Shown: in pieces, positions 22,300 through 31,900 of the stretch | How the letters are laid out: each line of letters opens with the position of its first letter | Position numbering within the stretch: the first letter of the stretch is position 1 | Assembly (NCBI GenBank): GCA_017625535.1 | Contig: JAGAKR010000025.1 | Coordinates: 1-64,000 of the forward strand | Direction of reading: 5' to 3' | Length of the DNA stretch: 64,000 bases | From: Bacteroidales bacterium | GTDB taxonomy: Bacteria > Bacteroidota > Bacteroidia > Bacteroidales > UBA932 | The notes under the pieces: model-generated | What the model was told of the DNA's origin: nothing | The model's database searches: none | What the model saw: only the letters and a program-made list of their open reading frames with translations | Program-made: the position numbers and the translations under genes

Positions 22300-22685
22300 T
22301 AGTACAGGGAGACATAGCAAAGATACTTTACAGGGATTGTCAGCAATTCGGCTTACCGGTTTACCAAAAGGATAATACCCCTACCGGCAAAGTGGTAAAA
22401 GAGAGGATTGTAGTAATCCCAAAATCTGGCACTCCAGATACCTATTGGGAGAAGTGTTATGTGGAAGTCAATTTCTGTGTTCCTGACAAGAAGGGTAAGG
22501 CTGACCTTATCCGTATGGATGAATTGGAGAGAGAGGCTGTAAAAGTCCTTAAATACAACTCTGGAATGTATGATGGCACAAGATACAGATACAAGAAAGA
22601 GAGTACAAGTAGGGAGGAGGATATAGAGTTAGGATGTCATTTCGTTAATGTGAGATTATTGTTTGAAATTTTAAATGCAGAATAA
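22296..22685 (+). CDS. Tail completion/terminator-like protein
   Basis: 129 residues, alpha/beta: RIVVIPKSGTPDTYWEKCYV and a DLIRMDELEREAVKVLKYNS helix, then a beta tail. This matches the tail completion proteins (lambda gpU/SPP1 gp17-like) that cap the tail before joining to the head. Placed between head closure and tail tube. Confidence 0.6.
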   Translation: MIVQGDIAKILYRDCQQFGLPVYQKDNTPTGKVVKERIVVIPKSGTPDTYWEKCYVEVNFCVPDKKGKADLIRMDELEREAVKVLKYNSGMYDGTRYRYKKESTSREEDIELGCHFVNVRLLFEILNAE

Positions 22686-22688
22686 GAT

Positions 22689-23222
22689 ATGATAAGCGCA
22701 GTAGATATTAAAAAATTATGGTATGCTAACATTGAGTTGGTGACAGGTCCGCTTACCCCTGCTATGCTCAAGACTATCCTTGAGAGCGCAACAGAGGTGA
22801 CCAATGTGCATCAGGATACTTGGAGCATTGAGGAGGCTGAGGCTTCGCAGGATTCTTTTGTAAATCAGCTGACAGGTCAGATCTACAGGATGGGAGCTAA
22901 GACTATGGGTGCCGTAACCTATAACTGGACTATCGGCCAATACGATTTCCAGTCTAAGGCTGATTTGCTTGGTGGTACAGCAACAGATAGTTCTTGGGAG
23001 AGAGAGAGAGGAGCAGTAGTAAAATACAAAACTATCATTGCTCTCACTGAGGATGATGTTTATGCTGTTTTACCAAAGGCTAACATTGCAGCAAGACAGG
23101 CCCAGACTGATGGTGCAGTAGGTCTTGGTGTTGTTGCTACCGCACTTGAACCTGACAATGTAGAGATAAAAGCGGAGTATTGGTTTTTGAAATCTAAGGT
23201 TGATGCTGGTGCAGAAGCCTAA
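22689..23222 (+). CDS. Major tail tube protein
   Basis: 177 residues, beta-rich with alternating strands (ESATEVTNVHQDTWSIEEAE, GAVTYNWTIGQYDFQSKADL) and ATALEPDNVEIKAEYWFL near the end. Position before the tail assembly chaperones and tape measure identifies the tube protein. Followed by a terminator that leaves it at the end of a high-level transcript. Confidence 0.8.
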   Translation: MISAVDIKKLWYANIELVTGPLTPAMLKTILESATEVTNVHQDTWSIEEAEASQDSFVNQLTGQIYRMGAKTMGAVTYNWTIGQYDFQSKADLLGGTATDSSWERERGAVVKYKTIIALTEDDVYAVLPKANIAARQAQTDGAVGLGVVATALEPDNVEIKAEYWFLKSKVDAGAEA

Positions 23223-23255
23223 TTGGTACAGATAGACTAATAATGTTAATGTGTG

Positions 23256-23286
23256 GAGGCGTGGGGGAATACCTTGCGCCTTTTTA
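23256..23286 (+). terminator. Terminator after tail tube gene
   Basis: AGGCG...GCGCC-type stem with GGG/CC inner pairs and a TTTTT run. Probably allows partial read-through into the chaperone and tape measure genes. Confidence 0.6.
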
Positions 23287-23298
23287 ATTGAATGAGAT

Positions 23299-23679
23299 AT
23301 GAATAAAGCAGCAAAAATAATATCGGATGCCATCCTTGGGGTAGATTATAAGACAGTAGTAGTTAATGGTAAGGCTTATACTGTCAACCCTCCCACTATA
23401 GCTGTATTGGCGGGTGTGGCCCGTCATTTTTCAGCCTTGGATAATGGAGATTCCCTAAGGGATATACTGATGTCCTTTAAAGATATGAAGAAGGCTTGTT
23501 CAGCCCTTTCTTGGCTGATACAGGGGGATGACGGATTGACAGAAGAGTTAGCCCAAGGCTCATTCTCAGAGATTGTGGAATCTTTGGATGAGGGGTTGTC
23601 CTTAATCAATGTGGAGGATTTTATCAAGCTGTCAACTTTAGTGAGGAGCGTGCTAAGGCTGACAGCAAAACAGAGATGA
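23299..23679 (+). CDS. Tail assembly chaperone-like protein
   Basis: 126 residues, helical after a beta hairpin (YKTVVVNGKAYTVNPPTIAV), ending FIKLSTLVRSVLRLTAKQR. Two small overlapping genes between tube and tape measure are the classical chaperone pair (lambda G/GT); here they overlap by ATGA and no slippery site was identified. Confidence 0.6.
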   Translation: MNKAAKIISDAILGVDYKTVVVNGKAYTVNPPTIAVLAGVARHFSALDNGDSLRDILMSFKDMKKACSALSWLIQGDDGLTEELAQGSFSEIVESLDEGLSLINVEDFIKLSTLVRSVLRLTAKQR

Positions 23680-23873
23680 TAGGCAATGATACTCTTTTGG
23701 GACAGATTGCAACACTCATTGAAACTCTGCATTTGTCTTATGAAGAGGTGGTTTACAAAATACCTTATAGAAACCTATTGATTATGCAAAAGGATAGATT
23801 GCACGCTTGCATAGGAGAAAGGATACAAAAGGTTTCAGGCGCAGATATGGCAGCAAGAAGAATGGGGGGATAA
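23676..23873 (+). CDS. Second tail assembly chaperone-like protein
   Basis: 65 residues, MIGNDTLLGQIATLIETLHL, then EVVYKIPYRNLLIMQKDRLH; short helical protein as seen for GT-like chaperones of Bacteroidales phages. Coupled to the upstream gene through ATGA. Role from position. Confidence 0.55.
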   Translation: MIGNDTLLGQIATLIETLHLSYEEVVYKIPYRNLLIMQKDRLHACIGERIQKVSGADMAARRMGG

Positions 23874-23877
23874 AAGG

Positions 23878-24270
23878 ATGGAATTCAAGGGTGATACAAA
23901 GGGGTTGGATGCTCTTATCAAAAAGATTGATGAGCGGTCTGATGCTGTGCTTACAGAGGTGGGCAGAGAGGCTTGCAGACTGGCTCAGCAAGATGGTAAT
24001 TATCAGAACATAACCTATAACTTGAGAAATGGTAATGGGTATTGCATTGTTAGAGATGGTGAGGTGGTTAAAATGGAGGTAATATCTGATGGTTTACACC
24101 CGGAAGCTGTACAACGGACAGAAAACCTCCTGCTCTACTCAAATAAGCCGGAAGATGGGTTATATCTGGCCAATGGGGTGGACTATGCTTCCTTTGTGGA
24201 ATCCAGAGGGTATGAGGTATTGATGAGTAAGAAACTGTATGCCGCAAGGCAGATTAAAAAGAAATTGTAA
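23878..24270 (+). CDS. HK97 gp10-like tail component
   Basis: 130 residues. The C-terminal NGVDYASFVESRGYEVLMSK matches the conserved end of the HK97 gp10 family (tail-head joining). The N-terminal part LDALIKKIDERSDAVLTEVG is the usual helix. Its position after the chaperones, and not before the tube gene, is slightly unusual. Stop overlaps the tape measure ATG (TAATG). Confidence 0.65.
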   Translation: MEFKGDTKGLDALIKKIDERSDAVLTEVGREACRLAQQDGNYQNITYNLRNGNGYCIVRDGEVVKMEVISDGLHPEAVQRTENLLLYSNKPEDGLYLANGVDYASFVESRGYEVLMSKKLYAARQIKKKL

Positions 24271-27200
24271 TGGCAGGAATAATAACCAATGTAGATAGTG
24301 ATATTAGCAAGCTCAGAAGCCTTAAAAAGGAGATTGAGCAGGTTAAAAAGGCTCTCAAGGGTATTGATATTAAGGTTGATGTTGATATTGCCAAGGATCT
24401 GGAAGCGCAACTCAAGAGCCTCACAGGACAATATGATGAGCTTTCCAAAAAGGTGGCTGAGATTGATGGCAAAATCAAGCTCTCCACTAAGAATATCAAT
24501 GAATCCACCGAAAAGATTATCAAGGCTCAGGAGAGCATCTTAAAGGCCTCTCAAGTTGAAGGGCAATCATCCAATACTCAGACGGCAACAGTTACCAATG
24601 TACAGACTGCTGCTGTACAGGCTCAAGCTGCCGCTTATAGTGACCTGAAGGAGGAGATTGATAAAGTATTGGGTTCTAGAGCTGAGAATATCAAGCGGCT
24701 TGTAGATGAAGAGGCTAATATAAAGAGGATAAAAAGGGAGATTGCAGAGCTTGCCGCAAAGCAGGATAAAGTAGGGTTGTCAAAGGGTGAGACACAGAGG
24801 TTGAGAGATTTAAATAACAGCCTTATTGAGAGTAAAACAGCTGTTTCCCAACTCAATCAAGTCCTAAGGAATGATGCAAAGCTTGGTCAATCAGCGGCTG
24901 ATTCAATGACAAGATTAGGGCAGGAATTGAGCCGTATGAGGATGGCTTATAGAGAGCTTACAGATGAAGAGAAAGACTCTCCTTTTGGCCGTGTTTTGAA
25001 GGCTTCAATAGAGGAAGCGGATGCTAAAATCAAGGAGTTGGATGCTTCCATAGGTAACCACCAGAGGAATGTGGGTAACTACGCCAGCAGTTGGAATGGA
25101 TTGAGTTTCTCTATTCAGCAATTGGCGAGGGAGCTGCCTTCTTTGGCCTATGGCCCTACTGTGTTCTTCTCTGCAATATCCAACAACTTGCCAATGCTCA
25201 CAGATGAGATAAAGAGAGCAAGAGAAGAATATCAAAGAACGGTGGCAGCAGGGCAGAAAGGCACTCCAGTATGGAAACAAGTCGCTAAATCCGTTATCAG
25301 TTGGCAAACTCTGCTTATAGCCGGCATTACTATCCTTACTATGCACGGAGATAAGATTATTGAGTGGGTTGGTAAGCTGTTCAAAGGCTCTGATGCAGCT
25401 CTGAGTGCTGGAGAGGCTATGAAAAAGCTGAATAAGGCAATGGAGTTTAAGGATTTGGGGACTGATTTGGCTAATTTCCAAAGGCTTGTCAATCTTTATC
25501 GGGATTTGGGGGATAATGCTGAGGCAAAGAAGCAATTTATTGAGGATTATAAGGATGAACTGGATGAAACTGGGATTGCGGTAAATAATGTGCAGGATGC
25601 AGAAAGATTATTGATTGAAAAAACTCCAGACTACATAAAAGCCATGACATTGAGAGCAAAGGCTAATGCGGCAATGAAATTAGCCGCTCAAGAAATGGAA
25701 GAGGCAGTAAAAAAACAAGTCAAGAATCAAGAAAAAATCCAAAAACTACAACAACAGATAGAGGATGTAGAAAAGAAAGGAGAAGGATATAAAGAAGTAA
25801 TACCAGAGGTTCGTGATGTAAATGGCCGGATTTTAAGAGCAGCGGGAGAAAGGACTGGAGAGGAAATTATTGAAGGACTGAAACTGCAAATCGCAAAATT
25901 AAGTGGCGCATCAGCCGAAGCCGCTGGGCAGACTTATTTATCTTTAATGGAAGAATATACAGATCAAGCCAATAATTTACTTAAAAATGCCGGTCTAACC
26001 ACTTCTGATGAACAGAAAGCCAAAGAAAAAGCGGCCAAACAAGCAGCTGAAGCGGCAAAAGCCAGGCAACAGGCGCAAGAAAACACTAATAATATCATCC
26101 TCAATCAGCAAAAAGCCAACCAAGATGCTGAAATCAAACTGATGGCCGAAGGCTCTGCAAAGAAGATTGCTCAGTTGAATCTGGAGTATGATAGACAAAT
26201 TGCGACTATTACGGAGAATGAGCAAAAGGTAAGGGCTGCACAAGGAGGTAAATTAACGCCAGAGTATGAGGCTGTATTTACAACAGCAAAAAGCAATACC
26301 AAGCAGACAAGGGATATGGGCATTGCAGCCGTAAGAGCAGAGGAGAATGAACGGATTGGAAAGTTGCTTAAAGAATATCAGTCTCTTACAGATAAATACC
26401 TTGAAACTGATAGAAAATTTGCCAAGGATAGGGCTGATTTGATAAAAGCCGGAGCCTCCCAAGCTACCATTGCAGAATTGGATTATAAGAGGGATGAATC
26501 TTTAACAGCTATAGCTGAGGATTTAGCTGAAAGAGAAGCAACCTTTAAAGGATGGATGAACTCTATAACTGCTATGTCTTTGGAAGAGCTGAGAAAGGCT
26601 CTTGTATTAGCTGAGCAAGAATTGTCAATGCTGGAGATAGGAGGAAATGCGAATGGTACAAAAGCAATTGCACTAAGAGGGCAAATATCCAAAATAAACC
26701 AGCAGATAGATAAGCAAAGCAATAAAAATGCGAAAAATGAAGGTCCAAATCCAGAAGCTAAAGAGGATTGGAAGGAGTTATATCAGACACTCAGAGAGGT
26801 AGAAGGGCAGTTTAGGGAGATAGGTCAAACTATCGGTGGGACAGCAGGGGAAATAATAAGCACAGCTGGTGAGATAGCGGGTTCTACTCTTACAATGATC
26901 AACAATATAACCACCTTGACAGATACTTCTATAAAAAGTACAGAGCAGACCGCTGAAACATCCTCTAAAGCTGTGCAGCAGGTAGAAAGAGCTTCTGTAA
27001 TACTGGCTATTATCGGGGCAGCCTTGCAGATAATTACCAAAATTGTCAACCTTGCTACACAGATGCACGATGCCAAGCATGAAAAGAGGATTCAAAAGCT
27101 GCAGAAGCAGATTGATACACTTGAGAAAGGTTATGACAAACTGGGTGATGCTGTAGAGAGGGCTTTTTCTAAGGATGCATCCAAGCTGATTGAACAACAG

Positions 27201-28031
27201 AATAAACTTCTTGAGCAACAGAGGACTCTCATCCAACAGCAGATAAAAGAGGAAGAAGCCAAGAAAAAGACCGATAAGAGCAAGATAGAGGACTATCAGA
27301 ACCAGATAGATGAGATAAACAAGACCTTGGAGGAAAACAAGGAAAAGGCTGTAGATGCCATCTTTGGGGAGGATATAAGCTCCGCTATTGAGAATTTTGC
27401 CGAGGCTTATGCTGATGCTGTAGCTAAAGGTGGCGACAAGTGGGTTTCTGTAAAGGATACCGTCAAGAACATGATGAAGCAGATGGTTATAGAGTCTATA
27501 AAAGGTTCTCTACAATCATCCCAAGCAATTGAGAAAATCAGACAAAAGTTATTGGAGTTCTACACTGACAATGTCCTTTCCCTTACTGAGCAGGAATACA
27601 TCTATAAGATGGCTGAGAATGTGCAGAAAGAGCTTGACAGGCAGTTTGGATGGGCAGACAGCTTATTTAAAGATGATAACGCCACTACAGAGCAAAAAGC
27701 CACCTATGGCGGTTTTGAAACTATGTCTGAAGATACCGGCACAGAGCTGAACGGCAGATTCACAGCCCTGCAGATGGCCGGAGAAGAGATAAAGAGGGAG
27801 GCAATAAACCAGACTATAACCCTCAATGAGATAAAGGGCAGTCTGGATGCCTATATGGCTGCTAATGGAGGTCCTGGGGTGCAGACAAGCCTTGATAATA
27901 TTTTGACTTTCGTTTCGCAGTCATATATGGAGCTTCAGCAGATAAACCAAAACACTGCTGAAAATGTTACAGAGTTAAAGAAAGTGGTGAGACAGATAAA
28001 CAAATGGGATTCTAAAATAATGAGTTTATAA
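24270..28031 (+). CDS. Tape measure protein
   Basis: 1253 residues. Coiled N-terminus (KLRSLKKEIEQVKKALKGID), tail tape measure core with TMHGDKIIEWVGKLFKG, a hydrophobic segment AGEIAGSTLTMINNITTLTD and ASVILAIIGAALQIITKIVN (about 900-925), and heptad repeats (KLIEQQNKLLEQQRTLIQQQ). By the usual 0.15 nm per residue rule the tail would be near 190 nm, an estimate only. Confidence 0.92.
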   Translation: MAGIITNVDSDISKLRSLKKEIEQVKKALKGIDIKVDVDIAKDLEAQLKSLTGQYDELSKKVAEIDGKIKLSTKNINESTEKIIKAQESILKASQVEGQSSNTQTATVTNVQTAAVQAQAAAYSDLKEEIDKVLGSRAENIKRLVDEEANIKRIKREIAELAAKQDKVGLSKGETQRLRDLNNSLIESKTAVSQLNQVLRNDAKLGQSAADSMTRLGQELSRMRMAYRELTDEEKDSPFGRVLKASIEEADAKIKELDASIGNHQRNVGNYASSWNGLSFSIQQLARELPSLAYGPTVFFSAISNNLPMLTDEIKRAREEYQRTVAAGQKGTPVWKQVAKSVISWQTLLIAGITILTMHGDKIIEWVGKLFKGSDAALSAGEAMKKLNKAMEFKDLGTDLANFQRLVNLYRDLGDNAEAKKQFIEDYKDELDETGIAVNNVQDAERLLIEKTPDYIKAMTLRAKANAAMKLAAQEMEEAVKKQVKNQEKIQKLQQQIEDVEKKGEGYKEVIPEVRDVNGRILRAAGERTGEEIIEGLKLQIAKLSGASAEAAGQTYLSLMEEYTDQANNLLKNAGLTTSDEQKAKEKAAKQAAEAAKARQQAQENTNNIILNQQKANQDAEIKLMAEGSAKKIAQLNLEYDRQIATITENEQKVRAAQGGKLTPEYEAVFTTAKSNTKQTRDMGIAAVRAEENERIGKLLKEYQSLTDKYLETDRKFAKDRADLIKAGASQATIAELDYKRDESLTAIAEDLAEREATFKGWMNSITAMSLEELRKALVLAEQELSMLEIGGNANGTKAIALRGQISKINQQIDKQSNKNAKNEGPNPEAKEDWKELYQTLREVEGQFREIGQTIGGTAGEIISTAGEIAGSTLTMINNITTLTDTSIKSTEQTAETSSKAVQQVERASVILAIIGAALQIITKIVNLATQMHDAKHEKRIQKLQKQIDTLEKGYDKLGDAVERAFSKDASKLIEQQNKLLEQQRTLIQQQIKEEEAKKKTDKSKIEDYQNQIDEINKTLEENKEKAVDAIFGEDISSAIENFAEAYADAVAKGGDKWVSVKDTVKNMMKQMVIESIKGSLQSSQAIEKIRQKLLEFYTDNVLSLTEQEYIYKMAENVQKELDRQFGWADSLFKDDNATTEQKATYGGFETMSEDTGTELNGRFTALQMAGEEIKREAINQTITLNEIKGSLDAYMAANGGPGVQTSLDNILTFVSQSYMELQQINQNTAENVTELKKVVRQINKWDSKIMSL

Positions 28032-28032
28032 A

Positions 28033-28458
28033 ATGAGGGCAATAGATGAAATATTACAGAAAGCTTTGTCATTGGGAGCTTGTAATAAGTCCAATGACGT
28101 TACAGACTGGAAAACGTTGGTCTGGCTATTTTTCTCTCCGCAGGGGATTGAGTTTTGTGAAAAGAACAATTTTCCAACCTTGGAGATGTTCCAGGAGATT
28201 GGAGAGAATGTAGAGGGTTTCAATGTATTTGTAGATGCTGGGTTACAGAAAAGGTCCAATGATACGATGATTGGACTTATCGGAGACACTGAGGGAGAGT
28301 TGTATTTTGATGATAACACCAAAGTACATAAAGTGGTGGTTATGCACGGCGCAAAGGCTAGAATCATCCTTAGAAACTTTGCTGTAGTAAGGCTCTACAA
28401 TATAGGTGAGAATGAAGTTAAAATTCACAAGGATAAAACATCAGTAGTGTTGCGATGA
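28033..28458 (+). CDS. Unknown tail-region protein, 141 aa
   Basis: Helical first half (DEILQKALSLGACNKSNDVT, KTLVWLFFSPQGIEFCEKN) and beta-rich second half (VHKVVVMHGAKARIILRNFA). Found between the tape measure and the distal-tail gene, as in other Bacteroidales siphoviruses. Starts 1 base after the tape measure stop and overlaps the next gene by 4. No known domain. Confidence 0.6.
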   Translation: MRAIDEILQKALSLGACNKSNDVTDWKTLVWLFFSPQGIEFCEKNNFPTLEMFQEIGENVEGFNVFVDAGLQKRSNDTMIGLIGDTEGELYFDDNTKVHKVVVMHGAKARIILRNFAVVRLYNIGENEVKIHKDKTSVVLR

Positions 28459-28874
28459 GAGGAGAATTGCTAATAAACGGAAAAGATGCCTATACCACTT
28501 GGGGGGTGAGTATGGGAGACAACTTCCTTGACAATATAGAGGCTCCGGCATCTGTCAAGGAGTACATCAGTAATGAGAGCCGTACAGAGAACGGAAAAAG
28601 GGTGATTACAGATGCTTCTTTAATCAAACTGGCATCCAGGGATGTTACCCTTCAGTTCCATATCTGTGGAGATTTCCAAGATGATTATCTGAGCAACAAA
28701 AGGGCGTTCCAGCAGGAGCTTTACAAGGGTGTTATGGATATTCAGATACCTTCAAGAGGTAGCGAGATCTATCACCTACTCTATCAAGGCAAACAGGTGT
28801 CTTACTCTCAGTCCTTCACGGAAGGCAAGCTGAGTGCCAAGTTTGAAGAACCGAATCCGGCAAACAGGGAATAG
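28455..28874 (+). CDS. Distal tail (Dit)-like protein
   Basis: 139 residues. MRGELLINGKDAYTTWGVSM followed by beta strands (DVTLQFHICGDFQDDYLSNK, GSEIYHLLYQGKQVSYSQSF) resembles the N-terminal ring domain of Dit proteins at the tail tip. Position directly before the large tail-tip/fibre gene agrees. Confidence 0.65.
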   Translation: MRGELLINGKDAYTTWGVSMGDNFLDNIEAPASVKEYISNESRTENGKRVITDASLIKLASRDVTLQFHICGDFQDDYLSNKRAFQQELYKGVMDIQIPSRGSEIYHLLYQGKQVSYSQSFTEGKLSAKFEEPNPANRE

Positions 28875-28877
28875 TGA

Positions 28878-28934
28878 AAATCCTCCTCAAAAGGGAGGAT
28901 TTCTTTTTTGTGTTGACTTAAATTCCCAAGTCAA
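28878..28934 (+). terminator. Terminator plus TTGACTT palindrome
   Basis: AAATCCTCC/GGGAGGATTT stem followed by CTTTTTT (28878-28909), then TTGACTT...AAGTCAAAACAT (28913-28939), the third copy of the element at 19226. It separates the tail morphogenesis genes from the fibre genes. Confidence 0.75.
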
Positions 28935-28967
28935 AACATATCCTTCCAATTTCTTTTAACCCGTTGA

Positions 28968-31900
28968 ATGGCAGTGTATTTTTACATTGCAATGGAAATA
29001 AAAGACACACAGGGAAATATATTGTTTGATGTACCGGTAACCCAATTGGCAGTATTGACAGAGGAGCTGATGAAGCAGTACGGCATCACTTTGGGGTGGA
29101 ATGCTGTTACGGCGGATGTATTGCCGGTAGGTGCGTATATAGAGCATAATGGAGTGAGATACTCCCTTTTGGAGCCATACAGCCCTACACAGAAGGATGA
29201 GGCTACATACGAATACAGCCCGGTATTTCAGCATCCGGTGATGAGATGGGGTAAGGCTCTATTCTTCTTTTATACTTACTCTGGAGGCTCTATTGTATCA
29301 AAGGAGCTGGACTGGAGCCTGACAGATAACCCTGCTAACTTTATGTCAGCCATCTGTGATGCGATAGAGAATGAGACAGGGGAAAAGTGGAGCTATGAGG
29401 TAGCTTCGGACCTCGCGGCATCAGCAAGCCTATCGTTCAGCAATACGGACATACTCTCAGGGCTCAATAGTATAGCCGGAGTCTTTAAAACAGAGTGGTG
29501 GTTTGACTACGCAAACAAGATTGTGTACCTGTCAAAAGCCGGCCACGGTAGTGCAGTTACCCTTGAGGTGGGACAGAATGTAGGTGTGCCACAGGTGACA
29601 CAGAACAAGGAGGGGTACTACACAAGGTTCTACGGTTTCGGATCAACAAGGAACATAGACCAGAGCTATGCAGGAGCGAATGTGAACAGCATAGTAAACA
29701 GAAGGCTGACCTTAGACCCGGCAAAATACCCTAATGGATACATAGACATAAGAGAGGGGCTGACACAGGAAGAGGTGTTGCCGGTGCCTCTTGTGTTTGA
29801 TGATATATACCCACGCTCATCCCTCACCATTTCTGATGTCAAGGTGAGGATGATGTGGCGTTTGGATGACAACAGCCAGAAGGTACAGATAGGGACAGAC
29901 AGCGAGGGTAACCCGGTGTATGACCAATATGCCATTTGGTACTTCAAGATACCTGGCTTTGCATTCAGTAAGAATCTGCTGATAAGTGGAAAGAGCCTGT
30001 CGGCACACTTCAATAGTGGTTCATTGAACGGAAGGGAGTTTGAGCTGACATATCACGATAAGGGCGAGACACTGAGCAATAGTGACGGTACGGACTTCGT
30101 GGTAGAAGCCGGGGATTACGAGATAAACTTCGTGGAGGAGGGTTCGTACATCATACCTGCGGTTACAGGGCTAATCCCGGCAGAAGGGGATGCGGTAACG
30201 CTGTTCAATATCATAATGCCGGAGGAGTACAAGGCGAGTGCATACGCAGAGCTGGAAGAGGCTGTGAGGAAGAGGATGGCCCAGCAGGGAGAGGACAGAA
30301 ACAACTATACCTTTGAGAGCAACAAAGTGGCTTTCTATGAGAGTAACCCGAACCTGTCAATAGGACGGCTTGTGACCTTCGTAAACGGCTCAAACAGCAT
30401 AAGCACAAGGGTAATCAAGCTGGAGACACAACTGGACTACCCTTTTGAGCAGAGGATAACCGTAGGTAATGCGATTATCAAGGGCAGTCAGCAGACACTC
30501 AAGGAAGAGGTGGTGAATGCCAACCAGAACATAGACCTGTTGGCAGCCATAAATGAGAGTTCGGAGGCATTCCAGCAGTCATTACAGAGGACACAGAAGG
30601 CGGTATTGGAGAGCATAGCTAAGATGCCGGACCTCGGCCTCTCACTCGTTGAGCAGGATGGCAAGACTTGGCTGAGAAGTGAATACGACTTCTTCTCGGA
30701 GGGTGAGGTTTCTTCGGGTGGTGCATCTGATACAGAGGGAGAAGGTGGAAGCGGTGGAAGTGTGGTTACTGTTGAGCAGATAGTGACAGATGCCAATGGT
30801 GTGCCTATTGCCAAAATCAATGTGGACGGTGTGCCTAACATTATCTATGCTCCGAGGACTGCAGAGGTAGATCTTACAGGGTATGCTACCACAGATTATG
30901 TAGACAACGCTATACAGAATGCAAAGGACGCAAGGGTTGACACACTCATCAACACCACTATCCCTGAATTACAGAGTGACTTGACAGCATTACAGACCTC
31001 TCACAACGCATTGAGGAATGATTTTGATGCGCTCAACACCTTGCTCAATGATGATGTAAGCGAGAAGATAGACACCTGGAATGAGGTTGTTGATTTCCTT
31101 GATGAGTATAGCGGTTCGCAAGACCTTGCAACTATATTGTCAGTGATGAATGCTGACATAGCGAAAAGGGCCTTGCAGACCTCGTTGGATGCTACCAATG
31201 CGAATCTGAACAACCATATAGATACATTCAACACCTTTGTTGATGCTACCAACAATACCTTATCATCCCACAACAACAGGATAAAGACCTTTGAGGATAT
31301 GTTTGAGTGGGATGGGGAGAATATCAAAGCAAAAGCAAGTTTCTATTCTGTTGGCGAAGTATCCTCTGGCGGTCTAAGTGACACAGGGGGGAGTACAGGG
31401 GGTAATACCGTATCTTGGGCTGGTGCGTATGAAAGCGGTAATCTCTTAGGTACATTGTACATTGATGGAGTGGCGAACACTATCTTAGGCCCCACTGCTT
31501 TACCTAATCCTTATGCACTTACAATCAATGGAGAGGTGTATGATGGTAGTAAGGCGGTGGATATTACTATTAGTGGAGGCACAGCAGGCAGTATTTCTTG
31601 GGATGCTATTATGGGGAAACCTACAACACTATTTGATTGGCAAGGTTATCTGTGGAATAGCAATACAAGTGCCTATGACTTGTATCAGAACGGAGTGTAT
31701 AGTTATGCTGGGGGCGTAACTGGCAACAACTGGCCGTCTGAATATGGCATACTTGCTAACCTTGGCAGTGGTAATAACGCTAATAAGATGCAGTTTTTTG
31801 AAACTTCTTGGGGAGTATTGCTTCACAGGGTTAAGTTTGATAGCGATTCTTGCGATTGGAGAGTTATATTGGATTCTGCTAATTGTGGGAATTATGCGCT

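Noticed and set aside
23660-23690. Programmed frameshift between the tail chaperone genes
   Set aside because: The second gene has its own ATG overlapping the first stop (ATGA) and no slippery heptamer was found.
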